A stretch of DNA of 64,000 nucleotides, taken from contig CAWBPD010000001.1 in the NCBI GenBank assembly GCA_963790575.1, positions 1-64,000 of the forward strand, written 5' to 3'. The DNA comes from CAVTSA01 sp963790575 (lineage in GTDB: Bacteria > Chloroflexota > Dormibacteria > Dormibacterales > Dormibacteraceae). How positions within the stretch are numbered: position 1 is the stretch's first letter; each line of letters starts with the position of its first letter. This document shows positions 18,065 through 26,566 of this stretch, piece by piece. The notes beneath the pieces are model-generated. The model worked only from the letters and a program-made list of their open reading frames with translations. It was not told the origin of the DNA and made no database searches. The position numbers were made by a program, and so were the translations under genes.

Positions 18065-18586
18065 TCAGCGCCCGCGCGCGCGCCACCTCCCTCCGTCGCG
18101 GGGGTTCAGCGTGGCCAGCCTTCCGCTGAGGAGCGTCGCAAACGCGGTCCAAAGCACGTAAGGCACGAGCAGCGTGGCCGACAGCCGTCGCACCCGCCAG
18201 GTCGCCAGCACCAACCCGGTCACCGTCGCGCAGAGGGCGGCACTGTCGATAGTGGCCAGCCGGATGTTGCGGCGCCGCGTGAGGAGCGGCGTGTAAAAGG
18301 CGTTGAGGAGGTACTGGAGGCCAAGCAGCCCCGTGACCACCCCCAGGCGCCGACCCCGAAGTCGCGGGCCGACCGCAACGCCTGAGGCCGCTGTCAAGAG
18401 GTAGAGAACGGTCCACACGGCGCCGATCGCTGCTCCCGGCGGCTGCCAGGAAGGTTTGCGGAGCCGGCGATACCAACGCGACTCGAAATCGCCGCTGAGC
18501 GAACCTGCCAATGCCGTGGCCGTGGTCGCTCCGACCATGGCGGCCGGCCATATCAGTCGCCGGGCTCCTCTGACTGATCTATACAT
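18065..18586 (-). CDS. TspO/MBR family membrane protein
   Basis: 173 aa with about five transmembrane helices. The SLSGDFESRWYRRLRKPSWQPPG stretch and VWTVLYLL match TspO, which binds porphyrins and other tetrapyrrole or cholesterol-like ligands. The ATG at 18586 is supported by GGGGAGGTGAG just upstream on the - strand, which rejects the longer frame. It is divergent from the SDR at 18780. Confidence 0.82.
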   Translation of the reverse strand: MYRSVRGARRLIWPAAMVGATTATALAGSLSGDFESRWYRRLRKPSWQPPGAAIGAVWTVLYLLTAASGVAVGPRLRGRRLGVVTGLLGLQYLLNAFYTPLLTRRRNIRLATIDSAALCATVTGLVLATWRVRRLSATLLVPYVLWTAFATLLSGRLATLNPRDGGRWRARGR

Positions 18587-18779
18587 CGCGCTCACCTCCC
18601 CTGCCCCGACATTCGACGTCTTCACTCTTGGCACTGGCAGCCGTTTCTTCCCGAGCCCGGCGGCCATCCTCCTCGACCGTCAACGGGCCCTGCTCCAACT
18701 CCGAGCATGATATGAACAGTGTAAGCTAAAGTGACATCCGCAGTAGTCACGCGGGGAAGTTCAAGGAGTGAGACCGAGG

Positions 18780-19628
18780 ATGACGGACCAGGGCCTGCCG
18801 AAGCAGCACCAGAGCCAACCAGGGATCCAGGGCGAGATGCGGCCTCAGCCTGAGAGCGGCGAAGGGTATCGCGGCTCGGGCAAGCTTGCGGGCCGCGTCT
18901 CGTTGATCACGGGGGGAGATAGCGGCATCGGCAGGGCGGTGGCGCTCCTGTTCGCGAAGGAGGGAGCGGACGTCGCGATCGTGTATCGCGAAGAGGACGA
19001 GGACGCTACCGAGACCAAGCGGATGGTGGAGGCGGAAGGCCGGCGATGTGAGGCGATCTCAGGAGACGTCGGCGACGAGGCGTTCTGTGCCGGCGCGGTG
19101 GCGAAGGTCGTCGACAGCATGGGCAGGCTGGACATCTTGGTCAACAACGCCGCCGAACAGCACGTCACGCCGGGCCTGGAGGAGATAACGGCCGAACAGC
19201 TGGAGAGGACCTTCCGCACCAACGTGTTCGGTTACTTCTTCATGGCCAAGGCAGCACTTCCACACCTGAGACAGGGATCCGCGATCGTCAACACGACCTC
19301 GGTAACCGCTTATGCGGGTGCCCCCACATTGCTCGACTACACCAGCACCAAGGGGGCGATCGTGAGCTTTACCCGCGGCCTGGCCAACGGACTCGCATCC
19401 CGTGGGATCCGGGTCAACGCGGTGGCGCCGGGACCGATTTGGACGCCCCTCATTCCGGCCACCTTTCCCTCCGATCAGCTGGAACAATTCGGCAAGGACA
19501 CGCCGCTGGGTCGCCCGGGCCAGCCGCAAGAGGTGGCGACCTGCTTCGTCTTTCTGGCGTCGGACGACTCGTCCTACATGTCCGGACAGGTCCTGCACCC
19601 CAACGGAGGTCAGCCGGTAGGTGGTTGA
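18780..19628 (+). CDS. SDR oxidoreductase, YghA/GSP39 type
   Basis: 282 aa. An N-terminal Gln/Pro-rich lead (about 1-35) precedes a classical SDR domain, as in YghA and Bacillus general stress protein 39. TGGDSGIGRAV (44-54), NNAA (122-125) and the catalytic S174, Y187, K191 (YTSTK) are intact. PGPIWTPLIP and SYMSGQVLHPNGG are typical of this subgroup. The ATG at 18780 follows AAGGAG by 11 nt; GTG 18768 is an alternative. It lies divergent from tspO, and both may be stress-linked (inference). Confidence 0.87.
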   Translation: MTDQGLPKQHQSQPGIQGEMRPQPESGEGYRGSGKLAGRVSLITGGDSGIGRAVALLFAKEGADVAIVYREEDEDATETKRMVEAEGRRCEAISGDVGDEAFCAGAVAKVVDSMGRLDILVNNAAEQHVTPGLEEITAEQLERTFRTNVFGYFFMAKAALPHLRQGSAIVNTTSVTAYAGAPTLLDYTSTKGAIVSFTRGLANGLASRGIRVNAVAPGPIWTPLIPATFPSDQLEQFGKDTPLGRPGQPQEVATCFVFLASDDSSYMSGQVLHPNGGQPVGG

Positions 19629-19682
19629 GCATGGACCAGCGGCAGGGTCATACTCCGCCCTGACCGTGGTGAGGTGTAAGAC

Positions 19683-21365
19683 TCAGCCGTCGACTTCCCG
19701 CAGGATCGACGCGGCCAGCCGATCGGCGTCAGCCTCCGGGGCGAGGCAGGTGGTGCCGGCGCACACGATCGCCGCCGGCTCCTCCGGGCGCCACTGGATC
19801 ATCGCGTAGGGATGGGCCCCGAGCGCGGTCCGAGCGAGGTCCGCGGTGCCCGTCGTGACCTTGATCGGCGGTACCTGGAGGCGGTCCAAGGCGCGTGCGA
19901 AGACGGCCGCCTGCAGCCCCATCTGTGGCGCCAGCCCGGCGACCGACGCCAGCGCTCGCTGTGCCCGCTCGCGCAGCTTCGAGAGGGGGTCGCCGAGCAG
20001 CGCGTCGAGCTCCAGCAGCCCGAGCGCACAGAGAGCGTTCTGGTCCAGCGGTTTGACCCGTTGCGCGAGGCGTCCCAGCTCCTGGCCCGGCTCGCGGTCG
20101 AAGTAGCCACCGTGCTCCGGGTCACCGTACCGCTCGTCGAGGTGGTGCACCAGGGCCAGAGCCCGATCGCGCCACCCCTCGCCGAACCCGGCGCCCCAGG
20201 CGGCGGTGGCCGCGCGCAGACCCGCCGACTGGTCCGCCAGCTGGCCCGGCACAGCGTCCGCGTGGGCGAGACCTCCTGACTCGGATCCGAAGCGATCGAA
20301 CAGCGAGGTCAGGAGTCGCTCTGCCTGGGCGGCGAGGTCGGGCCGGTGGAGCCACTGGTGGGCTTCGAGCAGCGCGAGGGCCAGCTGCGCGTTCCAGGAG
20401 ACGTAGACGCGACGGTCGACCGCCGGCGCCTCCCGCTCGGCCCGACCGGCAGCGTCGAGACCGTAGTACTCCTCGTCCGCGTCCTGGCTGCCCCAGAAGA
20501 GCCCGGTCGCGGGGTCGCACAGGACGCCGTTCAGGTAGCGGAGCGCGTCGTCCAGGACCTCCTCCTGCCCGGTGCGGGCGAGCGCGGCGAGCAGGCCGGC
20601 GTGGTCCTCCAGCATCTTCTCGAAGTGGGGCACGGACCAGTCGGCGGTGGTCGAGTAGCGGAAGAAGCCACCCGCGACGTGGTCGTAGGTGCCGCCGCCC
20701 GCCATCTGCTGGAGCGTGAAGCGGGTCATCTCCAGCAGCCGCGGGTCCTGGCGGCGCAACGCCTGCTCGGCGCAGAAGAGGAGCGCTTCCGTCATCGGGA
20801 ACTTGGGCTGGGAACCGAAGCCGCCGTGCTCCTGGTCAAAGGCCCCCTCCGCGGCGCCGAGCACGCGGTCGACCAGGCGGGGGTCGACACCGCCGGCGGA
20901 GGCCGCCACCCCACGCGAGGCCTCCCGGCGGCCCGCCTCCACCTGCTGCTCGATCTCGCCCTTGCGCTGGTGGTAGATGCCGGCCACCCGAGCCGCCGCG
21001 TCGGCCATCTGGTCGGCCGGGATGTAGGTCCCGCCGGTCAGGATGTCGCCACCCGGCGTCAGGAAGGCGGTCGTCGGCCAGCCCCCCATGTTGTAGCGCT
21101 GATTGATGTCAGGGCGAAGGTCGTTGTCGACCCGGATCGGGACGTACTGCTCGCGCACCAGGTCGATGACGGCGGGGTCGGAGTAGGTGGTCTCGTCCAT
21201 CACATGGCACCAGTGGCACCAGACGGCCGAGATCGAGAGAAGGATCGGCTTGTCCGCGGCCTTTGCCTCGGCGAACGCCTCCTCCGACCACGGCCGCCAG
21301 CCGATCTCGGCCGCGCGGTTGGGGCGGGGTGAGAAATGGAACTCGGTCTCGGGGCTCTGCGCCAT
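19683..21365 (-). CDS. Thioredoxin-domain protein, YyaL/SPATA20 family
   Basis: 560 aa. An N-terminal thioredoxin-like domain (DUF255) has the CHWC motif (C50, C53) in SAVWCHWCHVMDE. This is followed by an (alpha/alpha)6-type glycosidase-like barrel with the conserved GGFGSQPKFP and GGTYDHVAGGFFRYSTTADWSVPHFEKML blocks. The canonical family is about 650-690 aa, so this is a short member. The activity is not established. The ATG at 21365 has TAGCCT 8 nt upstream (21374-21379, - strand). It lies 29 bp downstream of thiD. Confidence 0.88.
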   Translation of the reverse strand: MAQSPETEFHFSPRPNRAAEIGWRPWSEEAFAEAKAADKPILLSISAVWCHWCHVMDETTYSDPAVIDLVREQYVPIRVDNDLRPDINQRYNMGGWPTTAFLTPGGDILTGGTYIPADQMADAAARVAGIYHQRKGEIEQQVEAGRREASRGVAASAGGVDPRLVDRVLGAAEGAFDQEHGGFGSQPKFPMTEALLFCAEQALRRQDPRLLEMTRFTLQQMAGGGTYDHVAGGFFRYSTTADWSVPHFEKMLEDHAGLLAALARTGQEEVLDDALRYLNGVLCDPATGLFWGSQDADEEYYGLDAAGRAEREAPAVDRRVYVSWNAQLALALLEAHQWLHRPDLAAQAERLLTSLFDRFGSESGGLAHADAVPGQLADQSAGLRAATAAWGAGFGEGWRDRALALVHHLDERYGDPEHGGYFDREPGQELGRLAQRVKPLDQNALCALGLLELDALLGDPLSKLRERAQRALASVAGLAPQMGLQAAVFARALDRLQVPPIKVTTGTADLARTALGAHPYAMIQWRPEEPAAIVCAGTTCLAPEADADRLAASILREVDG

Positions 21366-21394
21366 CCGGTCCGAGGCTACGCGGGGTGCCGCGA

Positions 21395-22204
21395 TCAATC
21401 CCCGGCGGCCGGGTCGGGCAGCAGCTCCCAGAGCGGGTTGACGGGACCGTGGCCGCCGCCGATCTCGAGCGAGCAGCGAATGGCACCGGTGACAAAGCGC
21501 TTGGCCTCGCGCACCGCCGGCTCCAGGGCCAGGCCGCGCGCGAGGCCGGCCGCGATCGCGGAGGCGAAGCTGCAGCCGGAGCCATGGGTGTTGCCGGTGT
21601 CGAGGCGTTCGCCCCGCAGCCAGACCACGCGGGCGCCGTCGAAGAGCACGTCGTCGGCGTCGCGTTCCGCATGACCGCCCTTGATGACGGCCGCCCGGCA
21701 CCCCAGCGCCACCAGGTCTCGTGCCGCGGCCTCTCGCTCCCGCCGCGTGGCGACGGTGCGGTCCAGCAAGACCTCCGCCTCGGGCAGATTGGGGGTCACG
21801 ATGGTGGCCAGGGGCAGCAAGCGTTCGCGCAGCGACGTCACCGCGTCTTCGGCCAGGAGGCGGTGGCCACCCTTGGCGACCATCACCGGATCCACCACCA
21901 GGGGCTCCAGGGCTCGCTCCCGCACCGCGCCGGCGATCGCGCGGATGATGACCGAGCTGGAGAGCATCCCGGTCTTGGTGGCGCGGAGGGCGAGGTCGTC
22001 CACCACCGCGTCGATCTGCGCCCGGATCAGCCCCGGGGGAAGGTCAAAGGCGTCCTCCACCCCCAGCGTGTTCTGGACCGTGATGGCGGTGATCGCACTG
22101 GCGCCGTGGCAGCCGAGCGCGGCGAACGTCTTCAGGTCGGCCTGGATGCCCGCCCCACCACCGGAGTCGGAGCCGGCGATGGTCAGCGCCACCGGAAGCT
22201 TCAT
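21395..22204 (-). CDS. thiD: Hydroxymethylpyrimidine/phosphomethylpyrimidine kinase
   Basis: 269 aa ribokinase-fold enzyme that phosphorylates HMP to HMP-PP for thiamine synthesis or salvage. IAGSDSGGGAGIQADLKTF (9-27), VDPVMVAKGG (about 104-113) and the GSGCSFA anion hole/catalytic region with C211 are diagnostic. The ATG overlaps the cytX stop (ATGA, 22201-22204), so translation is coupled to the transporter. The operon is under the TPP riboswitch at 23575-23682. Confidence 0.95.
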   Translation of the reverse strand: MKLPVALTIAGSDSGGGAGIQADLKTFAALGCHGASAITAITVQNTLGVEDAFDLPPGLIRAQIDAVVDDLALRATKTGMLSSSVIIRAIAGAVRERALEPLVVDPVMVAKGGHRLLAEDAVTSLRERLLPLATIVTPNLPEAEVLLDRTVATRREREAAARDLVALGCRAAVIKGGHAERDADDVLFDGARVVWLRGERLDTGNTHGSGCSFASAIAAGLARGLALEPAVREAKRFVTGAIRCSLEIGGGHGPVNPLWELLPDPAAGD

Positions 22205-23574
22205 GCCGCCCACACCCGTCGCAGCCCGAGGTAAGCGCCGCCCGCCACCAGGCCCGAGACCAGGCCCGAGATGTCGGCGCCGTCGAGCGCCGTGATCAGG
22301 CTCTGGTTGAAGCCGTGGCTCACCTGCGGGAAGACGTTGGGGTAGTTGACGAAGAGCAGGCTGACCGCGGTGGCGACGACCCAGGCAAGGATGGCGGGGC
22401 CCCGCCGCGTCCGGGTTCCGGCGCGCCAACCGAGCAACAGGATCACCGCCCAGGCCGGCATCCAGAGGTAGGTCAGCAGCAGGAACTGCTGGTAGGCGGT
22501 GGTGAAGTTCTGAACCACCACCGCGTAGGTCGCGAGCAGGGTTCCGGCCACGCCGCAGAGCAGTGCCGTCTGCCAGCGCCGGAACCGGACTCCGATCGCC
22601 TGCAGACAGAGGCCCGCGGTGTAGATGTCGAGGTAGTTGGACCACACCTCGCCGCACAGCACGTAGGCGAGGAAGGGCAGGGCGACCCAGCGCGGCGCGT
22701 GGTGGGTGATCACGGCCAGGACGCCGCCGCTGGAGTCCGCGAGGCGGGGGTCGAGGCCGACCAGCAGGATGCCGAAGACTCCGAACGCACCGAAGGTGAG
22801 GCCGATCCCGACCACCGGCCAGAGGACCACCGACCAGCGCGGGCTGGCGGCCGGCAGGTAGCGGGAGTAGTCGCTGGTGAACGGATACCAGGAGGCCACG
22901 AGCGCAAAGCAGGCCATGGCGCCGAGCACGAACGCCCCCCAGCCTGGATTGCCGGTGCCCGGGAAGGACCAGTGCATCTGTGGCAGCAGCGTGACGAACA
23001 CGACGGCCCCGAAGGCGGCGAAGCAGAGCACGCCCCAGCGCTCGGCGAAGTGGATGGTGTCGTGCCCGAGCACGGCCACCACCACCGAGACCGCCGCGAC
23101 CAGGAGCACGAAGGGGAATGCCAGCCTGAGGGCCAGGGCCGGGAACCCGAACGCGGTCACGATCTGCTCCCCGGCTTGGGCCGCGATCACGGTGTCGACC
23201 GCGAACCAGCCGACGGCGATGACCAGCGTGAGGGTCGCCGCCACCCGCATCCAGCCGGTGCCGAAGACGCGCTCGGCGAACGGCACCTGCGGGAGTCCGG
23301 TCGCGACCCCGATCTGGCTCAGGAGGCCGAGGATGACCGCTCCCACCAGGGTGCCCACGAAGAGGGCGCTCACAGCCTGCCAAAGCCCGAGGCCGTAGAT
23401 CGACGCGAGCAGGCTGGCGGTCAGGATGGAGGCGAAGTCACAGAAGGCCCCCGCCCACAGAAAGCCGAGGCGGTGCGGTCGCCCGTACCGCTCTTGTGGG
23501 GGTACCGGCTCGATGCCGCGCTGTTCGACCCGGAAGACGGTTCTGGATCGGCCTTGTTCGGCAGTGGCTGCCAC
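22201..23574 (-). CDS. cytX: NCS1-family permease, probable HMP transporter
   Basis: 457 aa with about 12 hydrophobic segments, in the nucleobase:cation symporter-1 family. The position between a TPP riboswitch and thiD identifies the CytX-type hydroxymethylpyrimidine importer by context. The start is the GTG at 23574: GGAGGGA lies 6 nt upstream and is part of the conserved 3' end of the TPP aptamer. A longer frame from 23619 would start inside the riboswitch and is rejected. TPP binding would hide this ribosome binding site. Confidence 0.85.
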   Translation of the reverse strand: MAATAEQGRSRTVFRVEQRGIEPVPPQERYGRPHRLGFLWAGAFCDFASILTASLLASIYGLGLWQAVSALFVGTLVGAVILGLLSQIGVATGLPQVPFAERVFGTGWMRVAATLTLVIAVGWFAVDTVIAAQAGEQIVTAFGFPALALRLAFPFVLLVAAVSVVVAVLGHDTIHFAERWGVLCFAAFGAVVFVTLLPQMHWSFPGTGNPGWGAFVLGAMACFALVASWYPFTSDYSRYLPAASPRWSVVLWPVVGIGLTFGAFGVFGILLVGLDPRLADSSGGVLAVITHHAPRWVALPFLAYVLCGEVWSNYLDIYTAGLCLQAIGVRFRRWQTALLCGVAGTLLATYAVVVQNFTTAYQQFLLLTYLWMPAWAVILLLGWRAGTRTRRGPAILAWVVATAVSLLFVNYPNVFPQVSHGFNQSLITALDGADISGLVSGLVAGGAYLGLRRVWAA

Positions 23575-23682
23575 GTTCGTCCCTCCGCTGGCATTACCCA
23601 GTTCAGGTTCCGGGCGCATAGTCGGCGCCCCGCGGTCGGCCCTCGGCCCTCTCAGCCCGCCCGGCGAGCTCCCGCGTCAACG
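23575..23682 (-). promoter_or_regulatory. TPP riboswitch (THI element)
   Basis: Read on the - strand, CTGAGAGGG (23647-23655) and the block ACCTGAACTGGGTAATGCCA...GCGGAGGGA (23580-23608) match the conserved thiamine-pyrophosphate aptamer. A possible outer P1 pairing is CGTT (about 23679-23682) with AACG (23574-23577). The 3' conserved strand contains the Shine-Dalgarno of cytX, so control is probably at translation initiation. High TPP would shut off the HMP transporter and ThiD. Confidence 0.95.
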
Positions 23683-23689
23683 TTTGGGG

Positions 23690-23717
23690 AGTTTACTGCG
23701 ACCGCGCGTCAGGACAA
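23690..23717 (-). promoter_or_regulatory. Promoter of the TPP riboswitch-cytX-thiD transcript
   Basis: On the - strand TTGTCC (23712-23717), a 16-bp spacer and TAAACT (23690-23695) form a sigma70-like promoter. Transcription would begin around 23683, right at the 5' edge of the aptamer. Confidence 0.6.
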
Positions 23718-23748
23718 GCGCGAGCGCCCAATGTATCCCGCAGCCGTC

Positions 23749-23776
23749 GTATATCCAGCGAACAGTGAGATATACT
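23749..23776 (+). promoter_or_regulatory. vapBC promoter/operator inverted repeat
   Basis: GTATATC (23749-23755) and GATATAC (23769-23775) form an inverted repeat with a 13-bp spacer. TATACT (23771-23776) reads as a -10 hexamer, and the GTG of vapB begins 6 nt after it, so the message is probably leaderless. VapBC complexes usually autorepress by binding such repeats. Confidence 0.65.
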
Positions 23777-23782
23777 TGCGCT

Positions 23783-23977
23783 GTGGCGAAGCACCTGGTC
23801 GACCTCGACGAGCAGAGCCTGAGCACGGCACAGGCCGAGTTCGGGACCCGGACGATCAAGGAGACCGTAAACGAGGCCCTCCGGCGCGCAACGCAGGGGC
23901 GTGGGAACCGGGTCGCCAGCGCCCTGGATGTCCTCGCCGAGGCCGGCCTCCGCGATCGATCGGAAGCTTGGCGCTAG
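23783..23977 (+). CDS. vapB: VapB-type antitoxin
   Basis: 64 aa. The N-terminal HLVDLDEQSLSTAQAEFGT followed by TIKETVNEALRRA resembles ribbon-helix-helix-type VapB antitoxins of the mycobacterial group. The C-terminal tail (about 40-64) would wrap the toxin. It overlaps vapC by 10 bp. The upstream inverted repeat is the likely autoregulatory operator. The local sequence is less GC-rich than its surroundings, in line with a mobile module. Confidence 0.8.
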   Translation: MAKHLVDLDEQSLSTAQAEFGTRTIKETVNEALRRATQGRGNRVASALDVLAEAGLRDRSEAWR

Positions 23978-24381
23978 GCTACCTCGTCGACACCAGCGTC
24001 CTGACGCGTCTGGGGCATCCCTCGGTGCGTGCGGCTCTCGAACCGCTGGCGGCGCTTGGTGAGGCCGGCCGCACGACGATTTCCGACCTCGAAGTCGGCT
24101 TCTCCGCGCGCGATGGGGAGGAGTGGACGCGCTTGCAAGCAGCGCTTGAGGAGTTGGTCTCTGTCGAGATCACCGAGGCCGATGTGCACCGGGCGCTCGA
24201 GGTGCAACGCGACCTCGCTCGAAGCAGGTTGCGCGGCCGGAAGGTCCCCGATCTGCTGTTCGCCGCCGCAGCCGAACGGAGGGGCTTGGTGGTGCTGCAC
24301 TACGACCGCGACTTCGACCTCATTGCGGGCGTCACCCGGCAGGCGTGCCGGTGGATCGTGCAGCGCGGCTCCATCCCCTGA
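23968..24381 (+). CDS. vapC: VapC-type PIN-domain ribonuclease toxin
   Basis: 137 aa PIN domain. The acidic residues are D8 (LVDTSVL), E42 (SDLEVGF), D95 (KVPDLLFAA) and D113 (HYDRDFDLIA). VapC toxins cut RNA (tRNA or 23S rRNA) in a Mg-dependent way and are neutralised by VapB. The TTG start at 23968 overlaps the end of vapB by 10 bp, typical of toxin-antitoxin pairs. The target cannot be told from sequence. Confidence 0.87.
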   Translation: MALGYLVDTSVLTRLGHPSVRAALEPLAALGEAGRTTISDLEVGFSARDGEEWTRLQAALEELVSVEITEADVHRALEVQRDLARSRLRGRKVPDLLFAAAAERRGLVVLHYDRDFDLIAGVTRQACRWIVQRGSIP

Positions 24382-24421
24382 GTGGTGCCTCTCTGCGCAC
24401 CCCGGGGCTACAACGGGCGCC

Positions 24422-24449
24422 GTAGGCCCGGGGTGAGCAGAAACGGCCC
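24422..24449 (+). repeat. 28-nt dispersed intergenic repeat, copy B
   Basis: Same unit as 168-195 and 52296-52323 (GTAGGCCCGG ... AGAAACGGCCC) with a slightly different centre. It sits between the convergent vapC and phosphoesterase genes. Confidence 0.75.
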
Positions 24450-24454
24450 TCACC

Positions 24455-24922
24455 TCAGAGCGCGACGACGATCCTTTCGAGCTCCGCATCGCGGCCCTGG
24501 ATGCGCAGGATGCCCATCGTCCGCTCCTGGGAGAAGCCGGCCGCGGTGGGGGTGGAGACGTTGATGAAGCGGGTCGACCCCACCGTCTCGTCCCGCCAGC
24601 GGTGCGTGTGGCCGTGAATCACCAGGTCGCGGCCCGCCGCCCAGGCATCCCCCTTCTTCGGCGGGCGGTGGACCATGCCCACACGAAGATCCTCCAGTTG
24701 ACGTTCCACCCGCTCGGGGAAGCTGGGATCGTCGGGCGCGTTCCCGTTGACGGCCACCACCGGCTTGCCGAGGCCGCGCAATCCGTCAAGCACCTGCTGG
24801 TCCTGCCAGTCGCCGGCGTGCCAGATCTCGTCCACGTCGCGGAAGTGGCGGGCGACGAAGTCGAGGAGGGGCGGCCACCGGTACCGGCCCTGCGTGTCGC
24901 CGATCACACCGAGCGTGATCAT
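24455..24922 (-). CDS. Calcineurin-like metallophosphoesterase (YfcE type)
   Basis: 155 aa. The metal-binding motifs are IGDTQGRY (D-x-x/H variant), HAGDWQD, VNGNAPDD (GNxD/H variant) and IHGHTHRW. This is the MJ0936/YfcE compact phosphodiesterase layout. The first motif carries Gln in place of the usual His (GDTQ instead of GDxH), and the third reads GNAPDD rather than GNCD, so metal coordination may be atypical. The ATG overlaps the DUF4032 stop (ATGA). Confidence 0.85.
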   Translation of the reverse strand: MITLGVIGDTQGRYRWPPLLDFVARHFRDVDEIWHAGDWQDQQVLDGLRGLGKPVVAVNGNAPDDPSFPERVERQLEDLRVGMVHRPPKKGDAWAAGRDLVIHGHTHRWRDETVGSTRFINVSTPTAAGFSQERTMGILRIQGRDAELERIVVAL

Positions 24923-26163
24923 GGTCGCGGCACCGGTACCGGCTCGGGCGTGGCCGGCAGCGGGTATCCCGGCCGGCCCTCGGAAAGCCACCGCCGGAAC
25001 GCCGCCTCCGTGCCTACGTCACGTCCCGCCTCCGCCGAGAGGATGTAGCGGTGATAGAGCACGTCGGTGTACGCCTGCACCGGGTCGGCGCCCGGCGGCA
25101 GGTGCTCGGCAAGGCGTCTCAGCCAAGCTTCGAACTCCTCCACCCGCCACCGCGCCGCGAGCAGCGCCTTCGCGGCCGCGCTCCGCCTGGGACCGCCGGT
25201 GGTGTTCTTCATCTCGTAGTAGCTGAGGTCGCTCAGGATCTGCCGCGCCTGATGCTCGGACGCCTCCACCCCGGTCAGGGCGCGCAGGCGGTTGGTATGG
25301 AAGTGACGATCGGCGATCCGCACGCCGAGGCAGATCTGGCCGCGGTCGGGGGCCGGCTCGACGGTGATGTCGTCCACTTCGAACCCGAGCTCGTTGAGCC
25401 GGTTCACCCGTTCCTGCACCTTGTAGTGGGCGGCGTCGGCGGGCAGCCTCTGGTCGCTCGCCAGCTCCTTCCACAGGGCCTGGTAGCGCCCCGCGATGTC
25501 GTCGCCCAGCGCCAGGTCGGCGTCGTCCAGCGTGAGCCCGCGGGCGGCGGCGATATCGGCCATCTCACCACCCACGTTGGTCTGCATGATCTCGAGGTCG
25601 TATTCCCGCTGGCCGCGTGACAGGCTCTCGTGGAGCTCGGACGTCTCGGCGTCGACCAGCACGGTCTCGATGGCGCCGGCATCGTAGCGGTAGAGGGTGT
25701 TGGAAAGCGAGCAGTCACCCCAGAAGCAGCCGAGCAGATGCAGCTCGACGAGGAGGAAGGCGAACGCATCCAGCAGCTGCGTGCGACGCTGCCCGAATCC
25801 CTCGCCGCTCAGGAGCTCGCGGTAGGAGAAGGAGAAGTCGGCGTAGCGCGTGATCAGGACCGCGGCCGTCTCACAGTCGGGGTCGCCCTCCCGGGTCACG
25901 AGCCCGACCGCCCGCACCGCCGACCCGCCCAGGTCTTCCAGCCGTCGCAGCCCGGCGTAGTCCCGCTCCCCGGCTCGCTGCGGGAGCTCTTTGAGCGCGA
26001 ACAGCGACTGATCCACCTCGCAGAACCGGACCGTGTGCCGGGAGATGCCGCGGGGCAGGTCGAGGAAGGCGGAGCCGGGCCAGGTCTCGAGCGGGCTGGC
26101 CCAGTCCAGGTCGATCAGCCCCGGCCACTGGGGGCGCAGGGCGAGCTGATAAGTGGCGGCCAT
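24919..26163 (-). CDS. DUF4032 domain protein, protein-kinase-like fold
   Basis: 414 aa. The N-terminal half has kinase-like features: LFALKELP (lysine of beta3), LLVELHLLGCFWGDCSLSNTL (catalytic-loop-like GDCSLSN) and VLVDAETSE (DxE metal motif). The C-terminal half (about 230-400) is the DUF4032 region. Members are common in Actinomycetota and relate to lipopolysaccharide-kinase-type folds. The partner phosphoesterase is translationally coupled (ATGA). It is divergent from the FixX-like ferredoxin. Confidence 0.75.
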   Translation of the reverse strand: MAATYQLALRPQWPGLIDLDWASPLETWPGSAFLDLPRGISRHTVRFCEVDQSLFALKELPQRAGERDYAGLRRLEDLGGSAVRAVGLVTREGDPDCETAAVLITRYADFSFSYRELLSGEGFGQRRTQLLDAFAFLLVELHLLGCFWGDCSLSNTLYRYDAGAIETVLVDAETSELHESLSRGQREYDLEIMQTNVGGEMADIAAARGLTLDDADLALGDDIAGRYQALWKELASDQRLPADAAHYKVQERVNRLNELGFEVDDITVEPAPDRGQICLGVRIADRHFHTNRLRALTGVEASEHQARQILSDLSYYEMKNTTGGPRRSAAAKALLAARWRVEEFEAWLRRLAEHLPPGADPVQAYTDVLYHRYILSAEAGRDVGTEAAFRRWLSEGRPGYPLPATPEPVPVPRP

Positions 26164-26214
26164 GGAGGGAGCCCAAATCGTACCCGTGGCTACTGGCGGC
26201 TAGACTGACCTTCA

Positions 26215-26502
26215 ATGGAGAAGCTGACCGACAAGCTCTTCACGAATCGCTTCGTCGAGGACACCGGGCACAGTCATATCGAGATCGCGCACCAGGAGAC
26301 GTGTCGCGATCGGTGCTCGGGCAAGTACTGCAACTATTTCTGCCCGGCCGGCGTGTACGAGTGGTCGGAGGAGAAGCAGCAGACGATCGTCAGCTTCGGC
26401 AACTGCGTCGAGTGCGGCGCCTGCGCCATCGGCTGCCCCTACGACAACATCGTGTGCTTCTCCCCCCGCGGCGGCTACGGAGTGCAGTACCGGCAGGGAT
26501 GA
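26215..26502 (+). CDS. FixX-like ferredoxin
   Basis: 95 aa. Cysteines at 30, 34, 39 and 43 (CRDRCSGKYCNYFCP) and at 64, 67, 70 and 74 (CVECGACAIGCPYDNI) match FixX, the ferredoxin-like partner of ETF-quinone oxidoreductase. Only the second set looks like a full [4Fe-4S] CxxCxxCxxxCP site. No fixA, fixB or fixC is found in this window; instead a thioredoxin reductase follows 64 bp later. The ATG has TAGACT 8 nt upstream (26201-26206) and no Shine-Dalgarno. Confidence 0.82.
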   Translation: MEKLTDKLFTNRFVEDTGHSHIEIAHQETCRDRCSGKYCNYFCPAGVYEWSEEKQQTIVSFGNCVECGACAIGCPYDNIVCFSPRGGYGVQYRQG

Positions 26503-26566
26503 AGCCGCCGGCGCCGGCGTCCGCGGAGACGGAACACCAGTGCCGTCAGGGGACGTTTCAAAGGGT

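Noticed and set aside
23575..23619. Upstream start for the NCS1 permease
   Set aside because: It would begin within the TPP aptamer; GTG 23574 has a proper Shine-Dalgarno.
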